Below, in pieces: positions 7,860-15,162 of a stretch of DNA of 46,319 nucleotides. Below the pieces are notes generated by a model. That model was not told the origin of the DNA. It did not search any database and saw nothing but the letters and a program-made list of their open reading frames with translations. The number at the start of each line of letters is the position of its first letter. Position 1 is the stretch's first letter. The translations under genes were made by a program, and so were the position numbers. Source of the stretch: DAINBT01 sp036732785 (GTDB taxonomy: Bacteria; Planctomycetota; Phycisphaerae; Sedimentisphaerales; SM23-30); the NCBI GenBank assembly GCA_964537505.1, contig CAZICK010000022.1:1-46319 (forward strand). The letters are read 5' to 3'.

Positions 7860-8150
7860 ATGTCACATAGTGAAGTATTACGAATTCTAAAAGCGTTCAA
7901 AGGAAGGTACGGCGACCAATATGGGATATTGGCTCTGGGTATTTTTGGCTCCGTGGCAAGGGACGAATCGCAAGAATCAAGTGACGTTGATGTTGTGGTG
8001 AAGCTAAAGAAACAGGACCTGTTCAATATGATCGGGATCAAACAGGATTTGGAAGAGATGCTGCATACCCATGTGGACGTAATTAGTTATCGCGAACAAA
8101 TGAATAGTTTTCTGAAGAACAGAATTGACAGGGAATCTCTCTATGTATGA
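7860..8150 (+). CDS. MNT-domain nucleotidyltransferase antitoxin (MntA-like)
   Basis: 96-residue minimal nucleotidyltransferase. The family motif GSx10DxD is seen as GSVARDESQESSDVDVVVKL (residues 31-50), with a third acidic residue in HVDVISY (about 72-78). In characterised MntA/HepT systems this enzyme AMPylates the HEPN RNase toxin and silences it. The ribosome site is AGAGGT, 7-9 bases ahead. The next reading frame downstream overlaps the stop as ATGA and encodes only the C-terminal part of a HepT, so this antitoxin appears to have lost a complete partner. The gene is flanked by repeats, as expected for an accessory module. Confidence 0.82.
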   Translation: MSHSEVLRILKAFKGRYGDQYGILALGIFGSVARDESQESSDVDVVVKLKKQDLFNMIGIKQDLEEMLHTHVDVISYREQMNSFLKNRIDRESLYV

Positions 8151-8293
8151 TCTGGAAGCAAGTAAAAGGGTTGCGTGATGTCATATCACACCAGTATTTT
8201 GACGTTAATGCCGAAGCGATTTTTGATGTCTGCCAAACAAAAATCGGACCGCTTGGCGATGCCATAGCAAAAATCATCGAAGACTTAAAATAA
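8147..8293 (+). pseudogene. Truncated HepT-like HEPN toxin (C-terminal fragment)
   Basis: The frame from 8147 gives 48 residues: MIWKQVKGLRDVISHQYF, then DVNAEAIFDVCQ, ending IAKIIEDLK. This is the C-terminal third of a HepT/DUF86 toxin and still carries the catalytic R-x4-H-x-Y motif (RDVISHQY). Full HepT proteins are about 110-145 residues, so the N-terminal helices are missing. A second ATG at 8143, two bases out of phase, opens MYDLEASKRVA and stops, which looks like the original toxin start, now cut off by an internal deletion. The fragment is probably inactive because the HEPN bundle is incomplete. It may still be translated through the ATGA overlap with the antitoxin. Confidence 0.7.
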
Positions 8294-8350
8294 CAGCATT
8301 ATACCCATAGTGATCTTCACCTCGGGCACTATATTGTATGTTGGTTGTGT

Positions 8351-8368
8351 TCGTCCGGTTTATGCGGC
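8351..8368 (+). repeat. Dispersed repeat, degenerate copy C (right half)
   Basis: TCGTCCGGTTTATGCGGC corresponds to TCGTCCGGTTTGGGCGGG of copy A; the sequence to its left is only loosely similar. It lies after the HepT remnant, so repeats B and C bracket the toxin-antitoxin remnant in the same orientation. Confidence 0.5.
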
Positions 8369-8431
8369 AACCCGAAAGCGGGTATATCTGGAAACTATAT
8401 GAAGAGAAGTTGGGAAGACAGGTAAACCGAT

Positions 8432-8869
8432 ATGAATGATCTTATCGTAGTCGCAATCATCACGTCATCAGGCAGCTTGCTTGTTGCTGCTGTGACCTAC
8501 TATTTGACCAAGAAGCACGAATTATCTGTTCAGTGGCGAAACGAGAAACTCAACCATTACAAAATGCTCTTTTCTTCGTTTTCTGATCTTGCGGTTGATG
8601 GAACAGATAAGGATGCTGCCAACAAGAATCTTGCGCTTGCAGTGAACACTATAGGGCTTGTTGCTCCGCAGTACGTGATCAATGCGTTGATGGCGTTTCA
8701 CAACGAGGTGAAGTTCTCAAATACCGACAGATCGCCTGATCGCCATGACAAATTGCTCAAAGAACTAATACTTGCTGTACGCAAGGATATCGGATTGGCA
8801 AAGGGTGACGATGTCCCGACTTTCAACTTCCACTTGATCGGCTCTGCACCTAAGGGAGGATATCAATAA
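8432..8869 (+). CDS. Membrane-anchored protein of unknown function
   Basis: 145 residues. An N-terminal hydrophobic helix (LIVVAIITSSGSLLVAAVTYYL, residues 4-25; quoted here as LIVVAIITSSGSLL then VAAVTYYL) is followed by a charged cytoplasmic helical domain beginning TKKHELSVQWRNEKLNHY. I know similar single-helix-plus-helical proteins from accessory regions, where the body starts with a WRNEKLxHYK-type stretch, but no function is established to my knowledge. A GACAGGTAA ribosome site precedes the ATG. A weak terminator lies about 115 bases downstream. It stands alone between the toxin-antitoxin remnant and the 22-bp array. Confidence 0.65.
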   Translation: MNDLIVVAIITSSGSLLVAAVTYYLTKKHELSVQWRNEKLNHYKMLFSSFSDLAVDGTDKDAANKNLALAVNTIGLVAPQYVINALMAFHNEVKFSNTDRSPDRHDKLLKELILAVRKDIGLAKGDDVPTFNFHLIGSAPKGGYQ

Positions 8870-8982
8870 GGCCATGCAGCCTGACGCTCGTATGTTGTAT
8901 GGCTAATAACAACATTGAATAGCGAATTGATAATGCGATGGTGGAGTACAGTTCCCGCGGTGGTGCCAACGGCACACGAAGC

Positions 8983-9017
8983 TTGGGGTCAATAACCCAA
9001 ATATTTTTTATTTTTTT
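8983..9017 (+). terminator. Possible Rho-independent terminator
   Basis: TTGGG at 8983-8987 pairs with CCCAA at 8996-9000. It is followed by an almost pure T tract at 9002-9017. The stem is short, so this is a modest call. It would serve the gene ending at 8869. Confidence 0.4.
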
Positions 9018-9098
9018 GGCTTATGCGTCGCCTGCGTCCTATATCGCCTTGCCGGGGAGGTGGGTTTTGACAGTTCTGTCGAAATTTTGTCTGTATCG

Positions 9099-9426
9099 CG
9101 CATTGGTTATGTCGGGGTCGCACATCAGTTATGTGCGTGGCGAGCATCGGTTATGTGCACAGCGCGACACGGCGTATTCTGGGTCGATACAAGGCATGTT
9201 CGGGGTTCCAACACGGTTTGGATGAGGTTTCAAATGATGTGTCAGGGGTCGCTCCGCGGTATGTTCAGGGTCGATACATGGTATGTTCGGGAGCGATACA
9301 CGATGTGTTCGAGGTCGTAACACGGTTATGTCGGGGTCGTGCATCTACTTGTTAGGGTTCGTAACACGGTTATATCGGCCGCGAGCATCGGTTATGTCGG
9401 CAGCGCGCATCTATGCATCAAGGCCG
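9099..9426. repeat. Degenerate 22-bp tandem repeat array, about 15 units
   Basis: Head-to-tail units with starts at 9099, 9121, 9143, 9165, 9187, 9209, 9232, 9252, 9274, 9296, 9318, 9340, 9362, 9384 and 9406. Thirteen are exactly or nearly 22 bases; the units at 9209 and 9232 are 23 and 20 and compensate. The common core is CACGGTTATGTCGGGGTCG. There are no conserved-repeat/unique-spacer boundaries, so it is not a CRISPR array. Open frames through it on both strands are low-complexity products of the repeat and are not annotated as genes. Two related units occur at 5010-5053. Confidence 0.85.
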
Positions 9427-9466
9427 TCGGCATTACTATCATAATCGTTACAACCGGTATGCGCAC

Positions 9467-9506
9467 AAAAAAGGGCCGGCAAGGGTATTTTAATCCCATG
9501 CCGGCC
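9467..9506 (-). terminator. Strong Rho-independent terminator on the minus strand
   Basis: Positions 9474-9481 (GGCCGGCA) pair with 9499-9506 (TGCCGGCC). After one A-A mismatch, GGG at 9483-9485 pairs with CCC at 9495-9497, around a nine-base loop. On the minus strand the stem is followed by CTTTTTT (9473-9467). It ends the short transcript predicted from the promoter at 9546-9574. Confidence 0.75.
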
Positions 9507-9539
9507 AAAGTACAATGTGTATGTGTAATCCTATAAAGG
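9467..9539 (-). ncRNA. Candidate small RNA, about 73 nt
   Basis: Bounded by a consensus sigma70 promoter (TTGACA-17-TATAAT, minus strand) and a strong intrinsic terminator only about 40 bases after the predicted start at about 9539. The RNA would be about 34 unstructured bases followed by the terminator hairpin. No annotated minus-strand gene needs either element. An ATG inside the hairpin opens a roughly 35-codon frame that runs past the terminator, so a short-peptide reading is less likely. I match it to no known RNA family. Confidence 0.45.
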
Positions 9540-9545
9540 TGCTAT

Positions 9546-9574
9546 ATTATACCACATCCCCCCGCCCCTGTCAA
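9546..9574 (-). promoter_or_regulatory. Perfect-consensus sigma70 promoter, minus strand
   Basis: Read on the minus strand, TTGACA (9574-9569) and TATAAT (9551-9546) are separated by exactly 17 bases. Both hexamers are perfect. The spacer is very G-rich. It points away from argB toward the terminator at 9467-9506 and the 22-bp array. Confidence 0.65.
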
Positions 9575-9605
9575 GCACAATTTTTGCAGTTTTCCAATTT
9601 TCACT

Positions 9606-9633
9606 CAACAGAGCCTGTTACGTGAAAATGGTT
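9606..9633. repeat. 28-bp element shared, inverted, with 28702-28729
   Basis: CAACAGAGCCTGTTACGTGA followed by AAATGGTT matches the reverse complement of 28702-28729 at 25 of 28 bases. It looks like the terminal repeat of a small transposable element. No partner end is seen near this copy. The surrounding 9427-9944 stretch otherwise holds only the candidate RNA and no convincing gene. Confidence 0.6.
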
Positions 9634-9989
9634 CTTAACTCACTCTATTCCCTTAAGCCGCGTCAGTTCGAAGAGCAAACCGGCGAGATCCTTTCCGGGC
9701 GACCCAAAATAACACCCTCTTCTCACCTTCCCATTGTCCCATCTTCCCCCATTTCCCCCTTGCCATCATGGGCCCTTCCTCTGTCTCCTCTAACGGATGT
9801 GTTGCTGTTTTACAAGTACGCTATTTTCCTTGACCACCCTGGTGGGAACACCTAGAATACGCGACGTTGTTTAGCTACACCTTGCCGGTTTGGCTTTTGT
9901 AAGCCATTACGGCTTAAGAAGTTGTAAAAAGTCAATCAGGACTCTTGTGCCCAGTTGGGTATAATTTGCCGGTTACAGGAGAGTTGATT

Positions 9990-10868
9990 TTGGATGAAGC
10001 CATACACAAGGCCGATGCCCTGATAGAGGCGCTCAGCTACATCAGGAAATTCAAAGATCGCATAGTCGTGGTCAAGCTGGGCGGATCGCTGATGGAAACC
10101 GACCAAAACCAGCGAAAAATGCTCACCGATGTGGTCTTCATGGCCGCCGTGGGTATGCGGCCGATACTGGTGCACGGCGGCGGCAAAAGTATCAGCGCCG
10201 CCATGACCAAGGCAGGTATCGAACCGCAGTTCATCCAGGGACATCGTTATACTGACGAGAGAACCCTGGCCATTGCCGAACACGTACTTGTTCGCGAAAT
10301 CAATCAAAAAATCGTAGCGACCATCAATGATTTGGGAACTCATGCTATGGGACTGCACTCGCTGAGCAGTTGCGTACTGCTTGCTCAGAGAACCCACCTG
10401 CACGAACCCGACGGCCGTCAGTTGGATATAGGGCTGGTGGGTGAGATCACCGAGGTCAACGCCCATCTGCTGGAGTCGCTTTGCGCTGCCGGCACTATTC
10501 CTGTGATAGCTCCCATCGCACGTGATCGAACCGGCGGCAAACTCAACGTCAACGCCGATACCGCCGCGGGCATGGTCGCCGCCGCCGTCAGGGCCGAAAA
10601 ACTCGTTTTGATCAGCGATACCAACGGCATCTACGCCGATCAAAACGACCCGGAATCACAGTTTTCCCGGCTAAACCAACAACAGGTGCAGCATTTTATC
10701 GAAAACGGTATTATTTGCGGCGGAATGTTACCCAAAGTGAAGGCATGCCTTACCGCACTAAACGCCGGCGTCGGCCGCACTCATATTATCAACGGCAACT
10801 TTCCCCATTCACTACTGCTGGAAATATACACCGACAAAGGCGTCGGAACCTTGATTACAACGGAATAA
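9990..10868 (+). CDS. argB: Acetylglutamate kinase (ArgB)
   Basis: Phosphorylates N-acetyl-L-glutamate, the second step of arginine synthesis; cytoplasmic, amino-acid kinase fold. Seen: the nucleotide loop VVVKLGGSLM, the acetylglutamate-binding HGGGKSIS, and the C-terminal NADTAAGMVAAAV and ISDTNGIY segments. An upstream in-frame TTG at 9945 exists, but I prefer the TTG at 9990. It sits six bases after AGGAGAG (9977-9983) and gives 292 residues, the usual family length. No ATG is available in frame nearby. It heads argB-argD-argF-rph with gaps of 30, 45 and 67 bases. A TATAAT at 9960-9965 might be a promoter element, though no good -35 is visible. Confidence 0.93.
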   Translation: MDEAIHKADALIEALSYIRKFKDRIVVVKLGGSLMETDQNQRKMLTDVVFMAAVGMRPILVHGGGKSISAAMTKAGIEPQFIQGHRYTDERTLAIAEHVLVREINQKIVATINDLGTHAMGLHSLSSCVLLAQRTHLHEPDGRQLDIGLVGEITEVNAHLLESLCAAGTIPVIAPIARDRTGGKLNVNADTAAGMVAAAVRAEKLVLISDTNGIYADQNDPESQFSRLNQQQVQHFIENGIICGGMLPKVKACLTALNAGVGRTHIINGNFPHSLLLEIYTDKGVGTLITTE

Positions 10869-10898
10869 TATACATTTATTACAAGGAAATAATACATC

Positions 10899-12077
10899 AT
10901 GCAAACAGAAGAAACTATAGCTCAATTTGACAAATACGTAATCGCCAATTACGGCCGGGTACCTACCGTGATTGTCAGAGGTCACGGCAGCAAAATCTGG
11001 GATGCCGACGGCAAAGAGTATATCGATATGTTTCCAGGCTGGGCCGTCAGCGGCATCGGCCATTGTCACCCACACGTGGTCGAAGCCGTTCGACGTCAAG
11101 TTGGGCAGCTTATTCATATTGACAATACGTTTTATAACGAACCGCAGGGCCAATTGGCTCAGTTGCTCAGCCAGAGGGCCTTTGGCGGCAAATGCTTCTT
11201 TTGTAACAGCGGCGCCGAAGCGGTCGAAGCGGCACTGAAACTCGCCCGCCGTCATACTAAAAAAGAAAAATATAAGATTATCTCCGCGGAAGGCGGTTTT
11301 CACGGTCGTACCATCGGCGCCATTACCGCCACCGCCCAACCCAAATATCACCAGGGGTTCCTGCCCCTGGTGCCGGGATTTGTCTATGTGCCTTACAACG
11401 ATATTGACGCACTCAAAAATGCTTTCGACGATGAAGTAGCGGCCGTGATTGTCGAACCAATCCAGGGCGAAGGCGGAATCCGCATAGCCGAAACACAGTA
11501 TTTACAGTGCATCCGTGAGCTTTGCGACCAACACGGCGCCCTTGCTATATGGGACGAAGTGCAGTGCGGCATGGCTCGTACGGGCAAATGGTTCGCATAT
11601 CAGCATCCTGACGTCGTACCGGACATTATGACCATGGCCAAAGCCCTCGGCGGCGGTGTTGCCATCGGAGCTATGGCCGCTAGTGTGCAGGTAGCTGCCT
11701 CGCTGGTTCCCGGTACGCATGCCTCAACTTTCGGCGGTAATCCATTGGCCTGCGCGGCCGCCATTGCCACTATCGAGGCCATCGAAGAAGAAAATATGCT
11801 CGAAAACGCGGACAAAATGGGGCAATACGCCCAGGAAAAACTACGCCAACTGCAAGGCAAACATACTTGTATCGATCATGTTCGCGGTCGCGGACTGATG
11901 ATCGGCATTCAGCTTGGCGAACCCGGCGATGAGATTGTTAAACGCTGCTGGAAAAAAGGGTTACGCATCAACTGTACGCAAAGCACCGTATTACGCTTTA
12001 TGCCGGCCCTAAACGTAACCAAAGAACTGCTCGATCAGGCAATCGATATATTGGACAATGTGCTGGCGGAAATTTAA
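10899..12077 (+). CDS. argD: Acetylornithine aminotransferase (ArgD)
   Basis: Class III PLP-dependent aminotransferase converting N-acetylglutamate semialdehyde to N-acetylornithine with glutamate as amino donor. Seen: the PLP phosphate-binding CNSGAEAVEAALKLAR, GFHGRT, the aspartate of IWDEVQCGMARTG that contacts the pyridine nitrogen, and the Schiff-base lysine in TMAKALGGGVAIGAM. The length of 392 residues is typical for ArgD/DapC-type enzymes. A second role in lysine synthesis (succinyl-DAP aminotransferase) is possible in such enzymes. The ATG follows AAGGAA. The position between argB and argF makes the arginine role firm. Confidence 0.93.
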   Translation: MQTEETIAQFDKYVIANYGRVPTVIVRGHGSKIWDADGKEYIDMFPGWAVSGIGHCHPHVVEAVRRQVGQLIHIDNTFYNEPQGQLAQLLSQRAFGGKCFFCNSGAEAVEAALKLARRHTKKEKYKIISAEGGFHGRTIGAITATAQPKYHQGFLPLVPGFVYVPYNDIDALKNAFDDEVAAVIVEPIQGEGGIRIAETQYLQCIRELCDQHGALAIWDEVQCGMARTGKWFAYQHPDVVPDIMTMAKALGGGVAIGAMAASVQVAASLVPGTHASTFGGNPLACAAAIATIEAIEEENMLENADKMGQYAQEKLRQLQGKHTCIDHVRGRGLMIGIQLGEPGDEIVKRCWKKGLRINCTQSTVLRFMPALNVTKELLDQAIDILDNVLAEI

Positions 12078-12122
12078 CCGTCTTGTATATATGTACTTAC
12101 ACCCGTTGGAAAGCTAAGGAAT

Positions 12123-13058
12123 ATGGCTAAACATTTTATCTCGATAGAAGATTACACGTCTGACCAGTTGCATCTGCTGCTGGATCAGTCGGCACAACTC
12201 AAAAAGTTGTACCGTAGCGGCGGTAGAGACCTCTGCCTGACTGGTAAAACCATGGTCATGCTGTTCGAAAAGCCCAGCAGCCGTACCCGTTTCAGCTTTC
12301 AGGTGGGTTTTACCCAGTTAGGCGGAGATGTGATATACACGCGGCCGGAGGACATAGGTGGTCCCCTGGGCCGGCGAGAGCCGATTAAAGACATTACACG
12401 TGTGTTAAACGGCTATGTTGACGCTATCGTGGCGCGAACGTTTGCGCATCAGACGGTGCTCGAACTGGCTCGTTACGCTACGGTGCCGGTGATAAATGCG
12501 CTGAGCGATATGGCCCATCCCTGCCAAGCTATGGCCGACATGTTGACCATACGAGAACATTTCGGCGTTCTGGAAGGGGTGACCCTGGCTTACATCGGTG
12601 ATGCCAACAACGTAACCTATTCACTGGCCATGGCTTGCGGCCGATTGGGGCTGAAAATGATCATCGCCGTGCCAACTAAATACGCGTTTGACAACGAGAC
12701 TATGGACCGTCTGCGCGGGCGAGGGGCGTCCGGTCAGTTGGTTTCGACTACCGATCCTTATGAAGCTGTGAAGAATGCTGATGTGATATATACCGACACC
12801 TGGACCAGTATGGGCCAGGAAGCCGATAAACAACAGCGTATTAAGGACTTCCAGGGGTTTCAGGTCGATCGTGCCCTGCTGGACGCGGCCCCTGAGAACG
12901 CTAAAGTTATGCACTGTCTGCCGGCCTATCGCGGTTTGGAGATAACCGATGAGGTGATCGAATCGCCGCAAAGTATCGTTTTCGATCAGGCGGAAAACCG
13001 CCTTCATTTCCAACGCGCCCTGCTGAAGTATTTGCTGACCGATACAGGTGAGCGATAA
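12123..13058 (+). CDS. argF: Ornithine carbamoyltransferase (ArgF)
   Basis: Transfers the carbamoyl group from carbamoyl phosphate to ornithine to form citrulline. Seen: the carbamoyl-phosphate loop EKPSSRTRFSF (family STRTR, here SSRTR), the HPCQAMAD motif and the ornithine-side HCLPAYRG loop near the C-terminus. The ornithine-type DxxxSMG is present as DTWTSMGQE. At 311 residues the length is normal. An AAGGA ribosome site is close to the ATG. Third gene of the arginine cluster. Confidence 0.94.
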   Translation: MAKHFISIEDYTSDQLHLLLDQSAQLKKLYRSGGRDLCLTGKTMVMLFEKPSSRTRFSFQVGFTQLGGDVIYTRPEDIGGPLGRREPIKDITRVLNGYVDAIVARTFAHQTVLELARYATVPVINALSDMAHPCQAMADMLTIREHFGVLEGVTLAYIGDANNVTYSLAMACGRLGLKMIIAVPTKYAFDNETMDRLRGRGASGQLVSTTDPYEAVKNADVIYTDTWTSMGQEADKQQRIKDFQGFQVDRALLDAAPENAKVMHCLPAYRGLEITDEVIESPQSIVFDQAENRLHFQRALLKYLLTDTGER

Positions 13059-13125
13059 CTCGTTTTTCCCACACGAGTTAGGAAATACTGAATCAGCGGC
13101 GTCAACATGAAAGAATGTGTAAAAA

Positions 13126-13863
13126 ATGGCTGCCAGGAAAAATGATAGTAAACGTCGGGCTAATCAACTGCGGCCTATACGGATCAAACGAAACTTTATC
13201 GACTGCGCCGCCGGGTCGGTCTTGTTTGAAATGGGGCGTAGTCGTGTGCTCTGTAACGCTAGTTTTGTCAACGAGTTACCGAAATGGCGTGAGGCGAGCG
13301 GACTCGGGTGGGTGACCGCTGAATATAGTATGTTGGCGGCTTCCACCGTTCCGCGTAAGCCGCGGAATAAATTGGGACTGGTTGATGGGCGCAGCAGTGA
13401 GATTCAGCGGGTTGTCGGGCGGGTGCTGCGGGCGGTTGTAGATTTCGTAAAGCTTGGCAGTAACACTATTTATCTCGACTGCGATGTCTTACAAGCAGAC
13501 GGCGGTACGCGGACGGCGGCTATCAACGGTAGTTTCGTGGCGATGGTGGATGCGGTCCGGTTCGGCTTGAGAGAGGGGCTTATCAAGGAGAACCCGATCA
13601 CAGCGGCCGTGGCGGCTGTAAGTGTTGGTATAGTAAAGGGTAAGGTAGTGCTTGATCTTGACTATGAGATGGACAGCAATGCCCAGGTGGATATGAATAT
13701 CGCTATGACCGACGATAATCGGTTTATTGAGATTCAAGGTACGGCTGAACGTGCGCCGTTTGATGCTGAGCAGTTAGAGAAGATGCTTTCGGTGGGTCGA
13801 ACCGGGATAAAAAAGATACTTTTGGAACAGAAAAAATGTCTAAAAAGTGCAAGATTCCGATGA
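13126..13863 (+). CDS. rph: Ribonuclease PH (Rph)
   Basis: Phosphorolytic 3'-5' exoribonuclease that trims tRNA 3' ends. Seen: RRANQLRPIRI at the N-terminus, GWVTAEYSML, the phosphate/RNA-contact segment GRSSEIQRVVGRVLRAVVD and the hallmark DCDVLQADGGTRTAAI. The length of 245 residues is normal. The start has only a weak ribosome site (AAAGAATG), so coupling to argF 67 bases upstream is plausible. In many bacteria rph is next to rdgB; here rdgB lies 4.1 kb further on, with accessory genes in between. Confidence 0.93.
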   Translation: MAARKNDSKRRANQLRPIRIKRNFIDCAAGSVLFEMGRSRVLCNASFVNELPKWREASGLGWVTAEYSMLAASTVPRKPRNKLGLVDGRSSEIQRVVGRVLRAVVDFVKLGSNTIYLDCDVLQADGGTRTAAINGSFVAMVDAVRFGLREGLIKENPITAAVAAVSVGIVKGKVVLDLDYEMDSNAQVDMNIAMTDDNRFIEIQGTAERAPFDAEQLEKMLSVGRTGIKKILLEQKKCLKSARFR

Positions 13864-13906
13864 ATTCCGACGAATTCGGATGAAAAGTGATGTGGTTTGT
13901 ACCCAC

Positions 13907-13971
13907 TTTGCGCTATGTTTGCGCTATGTTTGCACCATGTTTTGACCTACTTTTGACAAGTTTTGGTGTTA
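13907..13971. repeat. Phased 11-bp T-tract tandem repeats
   Basis: TTTGCGCTATG is repeated exactly at 13907 and 13918, then as TTTGCACCATG at 13929, followed by TTTTGACCTAC at 13940, TTTTGACAAG at 13951 and TTTTGGTGTTA at 13961. The T tracts recur every 10-11 bases, about one helical turn, a pattern expected to bend DNA. They begin 44 bases after the rph stop. The rest of the gap to 14130 contains a CCACTAAGTCACTAAGACGC word of the type dispersed in many genomes. Confidence 0.6.
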
Positions 13972-14129
13972 AGATGGGTAAGATTAACCACTAAGTCACT
14001 AAGACGCGAAAGGAATAGATAAAGATAAAAAAACAGGTTGTCTGTCGTGAATTATTTGGAATTATTCGCGGTCAAGGTGGTGGATACATTCGTCGGCAAT
14101 GATACGATAAAGATTATCGAGGTGACGAT

Positions 14130-14450
14130 ATGAATAAGAATAAAGAGATTGAATTAATCCGGGACTGTATTGTTAAGTGGTATCAACCGGACAAAATTAT
14201 CCTGTTCGGCTCCCGGTCGCGCGACGATGCCGATGAACACAGCGATATTGATTTACTGGTTATTTCCGACCGTGAAAAACATTTGCCTCGCTGCCAAAGA
14301 GGTTTGGATGTCCGTTTGCAACTTGCCGAGTTCAAAACGCCGAAAGACATCCTTTTTTATACCCATTCCGACGTGCAGCGATGGCAGTCAGTGCCGCAGG
14401 CCTTTATCAACACCGTGTTAAACGAAGGAGATGTTCTTTATGAACGATAA
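14130..14450 (+). CDS. MNT-domain nucleotidyltransferase antitoxin
   Basis: 106-residue minimal nucleotidyltransferase with the GSx10DxD signature in LFGSRSRDDADEHSDIDLLV (about residues 25-44). A GAGGTG ribosome site precedes the ATG. It overlaps the HEPN gene downstream by 11 bases, the normal arrangement of MNT/HEPN toxin-antitoxin modules, in which the MNT protein modifies or neutralises the HEPN RNase. It is clearly different from the MntA at 7860. It lies at the left edge of the accessory segment between rph and rdgB. Confidence 0.82.
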   Translation: MNKNKEIELIRDCIVKWYQPDKIILFGSRSRDDADEHSDIDLLVISDREKHLPRCQRGLDVRLQLAEFKTPKDILFYTHSDVQRWQSVPQAFINTVLNEGDVLYER

Positions 14451-14865
14451 AACCAAAGAGTATGTCCGGGCTTGGCTCAGTAAGGCTGAAAGCGATAGAA
14501 AGAATGCCGAGATAATTATGTCCGCCGCCGACACGTCGGCGCCCCTGGATACGGTTTGCTTTCATTGTCAACAGGCATCGGAAAAATATCTCAAGGCGTA
14601 TCTCATCTACCATAACCAGACTTTTCCGTATTCTCATAACCTCGCCGACATCGTCGCCCAGTGCATACAGGTGGACCAAAGTTTCTCCTCCATACAAAGA
14701 AAGGCGGAAACGCTCACGCCCTATGCCGTGGAAATCCGGTATCCGGATGATTTTTATATGCCGACCAGGCAGCAAGCCGAAGAATCGCTTGTGATTACAA
14801 CCGAAATCAGAGATTTTATTTTCGCCAGAATGGATATTTCTTGCCGCGGCGGGGAGGATAAATAA
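14440..14865 (+). CDS. HEPN-domain protein (toxin partner)
   Basis: 141 residues from the ATG at 14440, which sits nine bases after GAAGGAG; the ATG at 14431 touches the ribosome site and is less likely. The HEPN core is visible as WLSKAESDRKNAEIIM, then DTVCFHCQQASEKYLKAYLI and PYSHNLADIV, the layout of the PF05168-type HEPN family. The canonical R-x4-6-H RNase motif is not obvious, so catalytic activity is uncertain. It probably forms a complex with the MNT protein encoded just upstream. Confidence 0.8.
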   Translation: MNDKTKEYVRAWLSKAESDRKNAEIIMSAADTSAPLDTVCFHCQQASEKYLKAYLIYHNQTFPYSHNLADIVAQCIQVDQSFSSIQRKAETLTPYAVEIRYPDDFYMPTRQQAEESLVITTEIRDFIFARMDISCRGGEDK

Positions 14866-14963
14866 TGGTGTCACATCGCAACTTTCCCGATTCTGCCCAT
14901 GCGATACTTGAGCCTGATACTCGCTGGTTTCCAGCCGATGAGGCACGAGGCACTAGGAAATAA
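14865..14963 (+). pseudogene. Possible remnant of a helicase-type gene start (32 codons)
   Basis: The ATG overlaps the HEPN stop as TAATG, suggesting coupling, and reads MVSHRNFPDSAHAILEPDTR then WFPADEARGTRK before a stop. The LEPDTRWFPADEA phrase recalls the N-termini of DEAD/DEAH or type III restriction helicase proteins (recollection only). The sequence to 15160 carries no continuing frame I can defend. Either a decayed gene or chance. Confidence 0.25.
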
Positions 14964-15162
14964 GAATAGGAAAACAAATTGAAGAACGTCGAGGACACAG
15001 AGATATCATTGCGGCTGGCCAGAATGGTTTGGTTAGCTGCTTTGACGGGGCCTAATTCGGGAGAGTTGTCGTTAAATTTTTTCTTGATAACCTAGAAAGT
15101 TTTGGTATTATGTAAGAAGAGATAGTGAATGTTTTTTATATTAATTCAATGATAGTTACGGG

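Noticed and set aside
8938..9355. Several 70-95 codon frames on both strands over the 22-bp array
   Set aside because: They follow the repeat period, have low-complexity products, lack ribosome sites and overlap one another.
9099..9426. CRISPR array
   Set aside because: All of each 22-base unit is similar; there are no alternating conserved repeats and unique spacers, and no cas genes are present.
9622..9855. 77-codon plus-strand frame before argB
   Set aside because: Starts inside the dispersed repeat element; Ser/Pro-rich with no domain and no ribosome site.
14965..15160. Continuation of a helicase-like pseudogene after the 32-codon frame
   Set aside because: Two frames give protein-like phrases, but no consistent homology or single frame could be followed.
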